Source: Centroberyx gerrardi (lineage: Eukaryota > Chordata > Actinopteri > Beryciformes > Berycidae). From it: a stretch of 64,000 nucleotides of DNA. Numbering within the stretch: position 1 is the stretch's first letter; each line of letters starts with the position of its first letter. The stretch is taken from assembly GCF_048128805.1 (NCBI RefSeq), contig NC_136008.1:17153572-17217571 (forward strand), given 5' to 3'. The translations under genes were made by a program, and so were the position numbers. The notes below the pieces were generated by a model, which worked only from the letters and a program-made list of their open reading frames with translations, was not told the origin of the DNA and searched no databases. Positions 21,223 to 31,100 of this stretch are shown piece after piece.

Positions 21223-24200
21223 GGGCAATCATTCATGCATAGACCGGTGTTGACATTACCCTGGTGTAAACATGTAAGTGAAAAAATTTCCGAAATTCAA
21301 TTTAAACTGTGAATCAATCATTTCTACAGTTAGAGCTACATCTAAGTAATGACTGTTTATGTCCCTTTTCTTGTTGAGCTGAACTGCGGTGTGACCACAG
21401 ATGTCAACAATAAACGGCATATACTTATGAATAACTGAGCACTTTACAAATAGTAATCGACCAGTCACAAACAGTTGACCAGCACTGCTTACATCAGAGG
21501 GAGTCAGGGGTCATACCTGGGTGCTGGTCTGTGGCGTAGGACAACAGAAACCCTCGTCCTGAGCGGTGCGGACCTGACTTGAAGGCTATGGTCACTTCAT
21601 TGCTGTTAAGTGTCACATTCTTCTCTGAAGCATCAAGATTCCCACACATTGGACCTGTGAACATACAGACCCACATACAGCATTCATTAAAACACATAAA
21701 ACACATAAAACACAAATACACACACAACTCTTCCAGCTTATTTCCAGATACATATGCACGTGCCCACATACACAACCACAGAAGGTGCTAGACTCTGGAA
21801 ATGAGAACACATGTAATGATTTCATTGAGTCAGATGAAAAAATTAAGACCGCAGTCATATGCTCTTTTTTTTTTTGTCCAAAATGTCAGCATATGTACTA
21901 CCAGATGTGGATGAGCCAAGTCAGTCTGGCTTCACTAAATGATTTCCTGTCATGTTTCTATCCCATAACTACAACTTTACAGTAGAGAGCAAGGCTGTGT
22001 AGACTGAGACGCAGAAAATATGCTTGTAAGAACACCTGACCTGGAGTGACAAACTAAAAAATCATGAGCTAGGCGCTTTGGAATCTGATAATAAACACAA
22101 TATAATGAGCAAGGTAACTGAATAGTTCTGTCTCCTGGATCTGCCACCCCGTATCTTGGTGTGTCGTCAAATCTTTACGCCCTCAAGATATGACTTGATA
22201 CACCTGGTTGGAAGACATGCATCTGTTGTGAAATTTGGTTTGTCTCCTGCGTCAGTGGAATGGCATCCCCCTGTCTGTAATCCACAATAATGGCCAAGAT
22301 AATGGCAGAGATCACGCGGAACACCAGAAGTTCATCAGAGAGGATCACAGTGTATTAGATGAGGATATGGAAGACATGAGAACACCGCTGTAATGTCCAA
22401 AAGTCTGGACAATCAGCCGTCAATGTGATGCCAAATCATCAATGTTCGAATGCATTTGAAGAAAACCCACAGCATTCTGTCAATGAGCAAGCTCACCCAG
22501 GCTGGCTGCCCCGTTGTTGGCTGTGATCACAAGAGAGCCGTTACTGCAGTCCGGACTGCTCTCGATGTCAAAATCCCCAAACAGTAGGCGCAGCGTCCGC
22601 CCTGGCGGCACACGAAGCCTCCACCTACACCAGGTGTCCATGGGATAGGTGCCTGGGTAGTTCTGAGAGGCCAAGGTCCCAGACTCTGTGCCCAGCACTG
22701 TATGCCCACAGCCATTACCTGAAATGTGGAGAAATGGTGAAAACTGATAATGTACTGGTAATAAGTGCAGTGAGGAGGATAATCAACATGATAAACTTTA
22801 CTTTCCCGGTAGCAAAAATAGATATATAGATATGTAGCATTTTGGAATGAAACCTTCATATAATAACCCTTCATTTCTTACAATTAGGAGCCAGACTAGA
22901 CAATTTGGATGCTAAAATGCAGTTTTCTTACACTGTAAATCCTGTTCAAGGGCAATGACAAACACTTTAATATGTATTTGTCATAGCTGTTAAATAGCAG
23001 GAAATTCTTGACTACTTGGATCTTTGCTGACAAAAACTTCCCCTTGTTGTGTGGGTGTGAGAAGTGAATGCACGGTTATCAGCTGAGCAGCTTGAGGTTA
23101 GGGCACGGCCAAAATCACACAGTTATTTACCCTAGACAGTTTCGCCATTAATTATCTTCATTAAATACACAGAGTATTAAGGGCTTTGTTAATGCTAGGC
23201 TCCATTTCAGGAAAGGTGAGTAACAAATGTCTGCTTTGAGTACGCACAACAGAGCAGGGCATGTTTATACTCTTCGGATCATAGTCGCGACATGACACAA
23301 TTGCCAGCCTCAGCCCCAACCACTGCTACCTGTATGTACACTGGATATATTTCAAAAGAAAGTCCAAGGTACTCTTTTTAGATTAAACATAACATGTTGA
23401 CAGTGCATAAACAGATGAGAAAACTGGATAAAATGGATGAAAACTTTGTTAAATATTTAATTAGGATTTTCTTTCCTTGTGAATATTGCTGTCTCAAACA
23501 TTGATTCATCCTTACATCCTCTGATCTGCGGTTGCTGTGACTAATACTCAGATTAGAATGGAAAAACACAAATATTTAGCTAGAGACCTTCTGAAATCCC
23601 TGTGGGCCATGAGTCAAGTCTGTCAGCGGTCACAGAGGTGAGAGCTGTGGGGGTGGCAGTTCAAAACCCACTCACAAAAAGTGAAGTGGTGGCGGGTTCC
23701 CAGAATGGTCAAAACCTGAAAAGGGAACCAGCCTAGACATAGTCCCCCCTGCTTATCTTCCATATAAGGGCACTGGTGATGTGGTGTGGGTGAACTGGAG
23801 GATATCCTTCCACTCACCCAGTGTCACACACCAGCCATCCCCACACTGCCCAGCGGCTCTTCAACTGGGCCTCTTTCTAATACCATAAACTTTTGGCTGT
23901 TGATGCCCCTCCTCATGTCCCCCAGGATTCCCTGGAAATGCCACAGCGACATGCTGTAGCCGTGGGCAACAGAGCGTGGATCTGTGTCACCTTCCGCTGG
24001 GAGGCCGCAGCAGCAGCATTCCTGGTGCTGCTGGGGAAGTTCTGGGTGGCTGCTAATCTTCCCCTGCTCTCTGAGCCGTCTCACACCTACAGCCTGTCTG
24101 CCTGCCGGACTATCGGTTAGTTTCATCCAGTGAGGGATATCATAGTTTTTTCCAGTGTTTGGAGATGAAATCTAATCAGTGGTTCCTCACGTTAACTTTG

Positions 24201-25799
24201 ATTATACTACAAACCACTAACCCCTTAAAATAGCCTCATATATTAATTTCCATTAATTCATGGTCATTAATTCAGTTATTAATGGAGGACACCCCATCGA
24301 AACCCCATCAAACGCCCCCTTAATTTTTGACTGCTTACTTTCTAATATAATGAAAAATTCAGGAAGACAAGAAATGTCCATTAATAACTCTGTAAACCAT
24401 TCACAAAAAGCATAACAAAAATCCCATAATTATTAGTGCCTCCATGAATCAACCCATGAATAGATCCCTTTAAAAACCAATGAAAGTAACCCTTACTTTT
24501 TTAAAGCTGTTATTTTTAATGGATAATTAATGTTTATGTGATGGAGAAGTTAAGGACATTTCAGGGATAAAATTAAGGGGTTTGGTTTCTGTCCTATTTG
24601 TTCTCACCACCCAGCCTCTCCTGACTAGTTTAGAAAGTGTAAGTATAATTGTTTTGCATTACAGAAAAGCACTGGAGTCCAGCTGGGTGGGGGGGATAGC
24701 AGACAGTCAATCAAACGCACCTCAACAACACTGTTTTCCATCTGAGGGCTTGCTGGCAGGTCCTTACAGGTCCACACTAGCAGACAGGATGCTCACCTGT
24801 GTTACCTGTCACTACAGTGCCTCATGCTGTTGTGTCAGTCACAACATTACAACACATTCCCTCATTAACTGTGAGGCTGAAATGTTCCCCCTGTGTTCCT
24901 GCCCTGCCCTGGCCGGCTGCTTCTTTCCCAGCTACGACCAAGTGATTCACAATAAATAATTGACCCCGGACTTAATCATCTTCCTTTGTGAGGACACTAA
25001 AGCCCCAGAGCCACAGAAAAACAGCACAAATATTTGTGGTATGTCTGACTATTGGAGTCACAGTCTGCAGAGGAATAAACTGTTGTTGTATCAGTCTGTG
25101 TGTATGTATGGTCAGTGTGACTCATACCGATGACTTCCTGACACTGGCACTTAACATGGTCAATACAGGCCAGGGTATGGACTGGACTGTTGTGCTGAAA
25201 AACCTGTGGGAAAGACAAGCTGATAGCTGGGCTCAGTAGGTAAACATGGACAAGGGGAGAGTATCTAAGGTATGCTACCATGACATCACGGTCGACCTTT
25301 GAACCTACATTTTCATTCTGAATTATTTTGCCACTGGTCTACAAACACAAGACGTTTGCATAGGATACATGTAACAGCCCATACCGTAAAACTATCACTG
25401 ATCTGAACTATCATTTCAAAGCTGCCAGGACTTCTGTATCATGTTGCTGATCATAAAGTTAGTATGCTGTAGGCCAAATTCAATAAATGGTACTTTTATA
25501 ATAATAACAATAACACACTATCACCAAAAGAAACCAAAAGACAATAGCAAATAAAAGGCAAATATTTCTCCGTTAAACAGACTTGGGTGAACATCTAAAT
25601 CTTCGCTCATGATAAGCTGACATGATGTTAGAAATAAAGGCTCACTTAAACGATTGTCTTTCATCAAAAAACGTCACAAAATAAACTGTGTCTTACCCTC
25701 CTGGCCGTGGACAGTTAAAGAACAGACACTAACAGTGATCCACAAACTGGCAACAAGAGACTTCACAGCATCCCCGATATTTTCAGGCTTTGCAAGCAT
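15394..25799 (-). CDS. dcbld1: Discoidin, CUB and LCCL domain transmembrane receptor, DCBLD1-like
   Basis: Fifteen coding exons on the minus strand: 25799-25697, 22718-22497, 21654-21517, 19682-19631, 19537-19465, 19322-19189, 19049-19012, 18809-18615, 18421-18309, 18138-17964, 17834-17745, 17533-17440, 17195-17155, 17012-16905 and 15836-15394. They sum to 2,019 nt, 672 residues, with every phase consistent. Residues 1-33 are a signal peptide. A CUB domain follows (about 36-153, four Cys). Next are an LCCL domain (about 165-250; YCPAGC, GYRD, HAG), a discoidin (F5/8 C) domain (about 254-412), a transmembrane helix (about 449-471) followed by WWKRRKK, and a tail with nine YxxP motifs. Such motifs, when phosphorylated, bind CRK-family SH2 domains, as known for DCBLD proteins. 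It would act at the plasma membrane as a scaffold-type receptor. The LCCL region and tail fit DCBLD1 better than DCBLD2 from memory, but a third fish paralogue is possible. The exon 6 donor (GAT/GTGCGT) and the choice of acceptor for the exon starting at 17012 are the least certain joins. Confidence 0.93.
17020..17079. repeat. Interrupted (CA)n microsatellite next to a coding exon
   Basis: CA repeats interrupted by CAGA units lie within 10 bases of the acceptor of the exon starting at 17012 on the minus strand. In the transcript this is a GU-rich stretch immediately upstream of that 3' splice site. Confidence 0.9.
19141..19158. repeat. (TTTAGA)n short tandem repeat
   Basis: Three copies of a six-base unit lie in an intron of the DCBLD1-like gene, 30 bases from a splice donor. 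Confidence 0.8.
19789..20202. mobile_element. Non-autonomous hAT-type DNA transposon (MITE) with 8-bp target duplication
   Basis: The element spans 19797-20194 (398 bp) between two copies of gtaaaaag at 19789-19796 and 20195-20202. Its ends are cagggatgggacgat and atcgtcccgtcccta, inverted with 13 of 15 matches. The 8-bp duplication and CAGGG-like end are hallmarks of the hAT superfamily. There is no transposase reading frame. It contains repeated gatacgat units near its left end and lies in intron 3 of the DCBLD1-like gene. Confidence 0.9.
20957..20994. repeat. (GGA)n trinucleotide repeat
   Basis: About 12 GGA/GAG units lie in an intron of the DCBLD1-like gene. On the transcript strand it is a (UCC)n tract. 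Confidence 0.9.
21167..21221. repeat. (CA)n microsatellite, about 27 units
   Basis: A long uninterrupted CA run lies about 300 bp from the CUB-encoding exon 21517-21654. It reads (TG)n on the transcript strand of the DCBLD1-like gene. Confidence 0.95.
23926..24115 (+). other. Exon-like open segment of unknown origin in DCBLD1-like intron 1
   Basis: This GC-rich 190-bp stretch is bounded by a cccctcctcatgtcccccag acceptor-like sequence and a cg/gttagt donor-like sequence on the plus strand. It is open throughout in one frame (DSLEMPQ... to ...SACRTI) and also sits inside a 100-codon open frame on the minus strand. I recognise no domain. It could be a decayed exon, an exon of a nested gene, or conserved regulatory DNA. 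Confidence 0.3.
24216..24580. repeat. Possible short inverted-repeat element
   Basis: The left end accccttaa and right end ttaaggggt are inverted copies about 360 bp apart, enclosing AT-rich sequence with repeated attaat units. No matching target duplication was found, so this may be a degenerate MITE or chance. Confidence 0.3.
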
Positions 25800-25892
25800 G
25801 ATTTCCAGAGCTGAAAAGCAAGGTGCAAGCCCCGATGGCTCGAGGTTCTCGCTTCTGTAAAAGTTCTAACTACAAAGTATTGAATATTTACT

Positions 25893-25928
25893 ATTGGCCA
25901 CCGAGACATCAACTCGGCTTCCTATTGG
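25893..25928 (-). promoter_or_regulatory. Two CCAAT boxes upstream of the DCBLD1-like start
   Basis: Plus-strand attgg at 25893-25897 and 25924-25928 reads CCAAT on the minus strand, 94 and 125 bases upstream of the ATG. Paired CCAAT boxes at this distance are typical of NF-Y-dependent promoters. The start site itself is not defined. Confidence 0.45.
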
Positions 25929-25929
25929 C

Positions 25930-26725
25930 TCTTCGCGTGTGTCAATCGAAGAATCTCAAGCATTCCATTTCCAAATAAGGGTGAGCTGGGGTGTAGGTGA
26001 CTGCTGATCTGAGGCCAGCTGGTGGGCCATTGTAATCCAATTTACTGTCATTTGCAAAGTTGACAGCACTGAACCTGGATCTCCATTCTTCTCTGCAAAC
26101 TGCTACACAAATTCATAAAGCAGTGTAAAAAGTTTAAAACAGGCATTTCGGCTTTGTTGAATAGCATGTCGTGTAAATTATTTAAAGTCAGACCAACATA
26201 AAATTCCTTCATGAAATATCTCGGTCTACTTATCGACACACCTACATTTCTACCCTCAAACTAACTCCTGCCACCTTGTGGTGAAATAGCCTACACGCAA
26301 CAACAAAAACAGAGAACAGCGGATTTGGATTGGACAGCGTTTATACCTTGATAAATCAATAAGAAAAACCTACCCAATGGCCCGTGCCACAACAAAATGA
26401 CTGGATGATAAGCTTACGGGATATCATAATAAGGGAACTATTACTTTTTATTAATTTAATTGTGTCCTTTGTAGCAAAAACCAGTATGTTTCAGTCCCTG
26501 TACTGCTGTGGCTCACAGGCGCTCAAAGCAAGCCGTGCACTCTCACATAAGAGCAGTTTGACCGATTTACACATCGCGTGCGAACTAACCGCTTCTCGTG
26601 ACAGCGGGACAGATGCTTCTCAGGCAAATGCTGCCTTCACTGCAGGAAGTGTAACGAAGCAGCACGGCGCATGCTCTTGTACCTCTCTTACAAGCGAAGG
26701 ATGAATGATTCCCTGCTGTAAAACG
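25930..26725. promoter_or_regulatory. Shared upstream region between the DCBLD1-like gene (-) and gmeb1 (+)
   Basis: The minus-strand gene starts at 25799 and the plus-strand gene's probable non-coding first exon ends at 26725 (acg/gtaagt), so the two promoters are less than 1 kb apart and point away from each other. CpG content rises over the right half (about 26520-26880). No coding sequence is supported between them. Confidence 0.5.
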
Positions 26726-28119
26726 GTAAGTAAACCCCCCAAATATTGAGTTAAAGTAGCGCGCTGTATGGTTTAGAGTTATTGTGGAGATCGGGTGGTG
26801 TTTTGTGCACCTCCTCTGGAACAGAGGCGCGCGCCGTCGCACCGTTGTTGGTAAGGGTGTGCGTGCTGTCGCACCAACAGACGTCAGTTTGAGTGGGTGA
26901 AGGAGGGTGAGAAGGCACGCAACTGTCCGTGTAGGAGTTGGTGATCCAGCAGGGCTACTTGATAATGTAGAATACGTTGATCAGGTTACTGTAGTCTTCT
27001 CTAAAAGCGCATTTGGTCGCTCAAACATGGAGTAGCACGACCAGACAGTTTGTATAAATGCATTCTATTCTATTCTTTTCCTTTCTGTCTTATTGAGAAA
27101 CATGTTGTCGCCCAGTGCTGTTATCACATTTCTTTAGAGTAATGCTTCAGCTTCTGCTATTTCTGAAGGGCTGAAAGTGTGTTATGGATCGACTCACATT
27201 CAAATCAGTGTAGTGACCATATGTCAGTCCTTTACCTGTAACTGTTTACTGAGGGGAAAATTGTACATTTCATTTTTTCAATTGAACATTCGTATGACAG
27301 TAATGCAGAATGGATTGGGAATAGGCTACTGTATTGTACAAGTGGACAGTTTATTCACATTTTGATCTATTCAGCTGCTTTGCCCTACAGTACCTGTAGT
27401 ACCAATTATTAACGTAAGGAAGTAAGGAGTAAGGAAAACCAGTCAGTTTACAATTTATCTGTAAGCATACTTTACAGAAATATATACCTAAACCTTACCA
27501 TGATATGATAACAAACAAAATCCACATTAACAATTTCTCTGGAGAATTATATTACCTGGGCTTTGATGATTTGGTTAGTTTGACTTTGTAACACAATTAT
27601 GTCAGAACAGATTCTGTTCAACAGGTATTTCAGTTTAGTCATAGGATTGTATTTGTGGTACAAATACAGGCCTAAATGCAGCAAGGCTACGTTACATAGT
27701 AGTAATACTGGTGTAATTTGAGGATTTCAGTCTCTGAATGAACTGAAAACATTTAGGACAAGCTTAGTTTCACCTGTTGAATCTTCTAGGCTATTCAGCA
27801 CCATCTTTACAGTTCAGTCTATAGTTTCTCTCTACTCTATGTAAGCCTTCTTCCCATCATCTAAGATATTCACAGAAATCTGCATTCTCCGCAGCCTTGT
27901 AGCAACCGCGCTCTGCCTGTGTGAGGATTATGTCATCATAAGCCCAGTATGGATTCATTCTCATTACAATTGCATGTCAGAAGAGACCCACCGTTGGGGC
28001 TAGCTTTCATCGACCTTTTTATGCATTGAGTATCGTTGGTGCGTGCATGTGTGTGAGCTGGCTGCTGATGTTAACATGCATGCTCGGCCTTCCCTGTGTG
28101 CAGCTCTGTGAGGAGGGCG

Positions 28120-31100
28120 ATGGCGGGTGCTGAGGTCACTGTGTCTTCAGCGGATGTAATGATGGTGAAGCAAGAGGAGGGAGAGTCCAGCGGCAACCAT
28201 AAGACTCAAGTCATCCTGCACCTGCAGCCCATCCTGCACGGGTAATGGGATACTTTGTGTGTTGGATTTACTGTGCCACAAGACAGCAAGGCAGAACAAA
28301 TAAGTGTGTCTATTGGAAATGATATAATACCACAGGGTGTGTGCATAGTATGATTTTCAGTATGATAATAATGAGTTTCCTGCTCTGTTCTTCATTCTAC
28401 CTCAAAGCTATTCATATCCAGTTTAGCTCAAGTTCAGACGGCTGTGTGAAGTAAAAGAAAAACATACTTTAATTTCACAGGGCTTAGAAATATAGTGGCT
28501 AGTCATTTATGTTTCTGTTAATTGGAGGAGAACCTCTATTCAACAGTAGAAGCTGAAAGAGCTCTCAGGAAATGATTGTTATGTGATATGGGGGAATCTG
28601 TCGCCCTCTGCAGGGTAAATGATGACATTGCTGACACTGGCACTACAGTCTTGGCCATAGAGACACACCATGGTAAGTAAGATAGACACATCTGCCTTAC
28701 CTGCTTACACAAATAAATGTAAAGTCTGAGATATTAATGCAGCAACTTATTTAATACAATCTGTGAATTGCGTCCAATAATGTATTTCCCACAATATAGT
28801 CCTTTTTGTTTCCACAAATGGAAGATGAATGAACTTGCGGTTGCTTTGGTGTTCATTGTGTACCATAACACAGAGTGCACATTGTAGTGTTGCAGATATT
28901 TCATATTCATCTTTTTCGGCCTGTAATCTTTAGACGACAATCAAGCAGAAGGAGAGGAGATCGAGTACGGCTACCCCATCACCTGTGGAGACAGCAGAGC
29001 AGTCCTGCTGTTTAAGAAGTTTGTTTGCCCCGGAATCAACGTCAGATGTGTCAAGGTAAGTTGATGCAAACATGTAATGTAATCAAATATTATTACGTGG
29101 TGACTGTGAGCAGCATTTGCAAGTTCTTCTTAACCTTTCTCCCTCAACCAACCATGATTACCTTCGTATTCTGGTTACCTCTGTCTGTCTCTATGAATTT
29201 ACAAGAGCTTTTACGACCACTTCAGTTGAACTGAAACAGACAGTGTGTCTGTGCAGTATTTCTTAACTCTGTGTTGTCTTCTTCTTCTTCTACAGTTCAA
29301 TGACCAGCTCATCAGTCCGAAGCAGTTTGTGCACCTGGCAGGGAAAGCCACACTGAAGGACTGGAAAAGGGCCATCCGACTGGGAGGCGTTATGCTCAGG
29401 TAGAGTCCTGATGATGGGAGTGAGACAGACACTGGTCTGTTTGTCCTCGTTGTCATAGCTGATGGGGAGACTGTGGCGTGCTAACTGTCAATCTGAATGC
29501 ACATTAAGGGATTCCTTCAGCTTATTCTGTTGCATTGGGGTTAAAACATAAGAATTAAAACTGCTTACACCCAGTGTTTTACAATCAGCGCCGTATCTCA
29601 TTGATATAATTTGCGCTTGCTCTGAGGCTCTGTCTGTGTCGGGGTTTGCCAGTACATTCCAGAAGTAGTCGGTAAGCAGCGTTATTGTGGTAGTAGGATC
29701 AAATAACACGCAAGCCATCTGCTGAGTGATGGATCTCACCCCTTTTTCATGTTTGCACTTGTTCTTGCTGTTACTGTGAGTCAATATACCAACTCAAGGC
29801 TTTAGCTGTTCCTCGCCCTTACACCTCTGCAGGTCAAATCATTGCCTTTTGTGTCAAGCAAACCTCTGGAAAACTGATTGTTCAACAAGTTCAATCCATC
29901 CTTAAACGTCTCTCAGCAGCATTGTAACAACAGATGTTGATGGATACTCTGTAATGTCCTTTTAACCTGCTTTTCTCCATGCAGGAAAATGATGGACTCC
30001 GGCCAGATAGATTTCTACCAGCATGACACTGTGTGCACCAACACCTGCCGCAGCACTAAATTTGATGTGCTGATCAACAGCACACGGCTCCCTCCAGGGA
30101 GCTCAGTGCAGCCCCCCCCCTCATGTCTGGCTGGTGACCCTCTTGGAGGACAGCTGGCAGCCCTACCAGGTAGATTTCAACTGGCAATTACAGTTTTCTA
30201 TAGACATTTCTATAGACATTTCTCACACACATGCTTGAGCTGCAGTATTGTGTACACACCATTGAGATGAATCACAGAAAAAAACACTTTTAGAAATCAC
30301 CTGGATGTAATTTATCTGAGATAATTAACAGATAAGAGTAATTTATGATGCATGCTCTAGAGAGTCAAGGAAAACGTCGTATTAGGAAATTAGCTAAACT
30401 TTAAAGAAAAGTCTGCCATCAAGAGCAGACAGCTCCCTTTGATGTTGCACCAATTTCCTCACTGACCGACCTCTGCACAGGAACTAGATTAAAATCTAGA
30501 GATAAGGAAAACAGTTGGATGACCTTGGCAGTCTTCCCTCTGCCTAACACTGATTATAACCCCTACAACAGTATGAGAATGTTTGGTGGTAATATGAGAT
30601 GTTTACATGCTGTATATATTTGTTGTTTATTTCATCTCAGGAGAGCTTGTGCATGATGCAGCAGAGGTGGAGGAGCCTTGTGAGGATAAGTTCAGTGCAA
30701 CAGCTGAGTGGAGTCCTGGACCGGCCCCGCCTGCAAACCCCACTAAAGCCAACGGGCACGTGACCAAGAGAAAGAGGGCCGACATGCCCGGTGAGTACAG
30801 GGAAAGGTGTACAGACGCATGTTCAAACTAGGCAGGGACATACAAAAGCTTGTTTGGTTGAAGGATGAAGAGGAACAGCGGAGGCGAAGGAGATGCAGAA
30901 GTGGCGAAAGATGAGAGAGAAGGCAGATGAATAGTAGAGGTGAAAACGGAGGGGATGAAGGGCAAGCAGGGGGGAGGAATGAGATGAATCAAGACAAACA
31001 TAAAGAAAGTAGACAGAGAGCGGAGGAGGGATGGATGTGAATGAAGAAAAAGGAAGGGAGATATCCAACTGTATGCAGAACATGGGTGAGTGAACGAGGT

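Noticed and set aside
21027-21236. Cys/Val-rich or Thr/His-rich open frames over (CA)n repeats, here and at 43636, 49238, 49269, 54091, 54217 and 56346
   Set aside because: The (TG)n/(CA)n repeat is open in several frames; these are artefacts.
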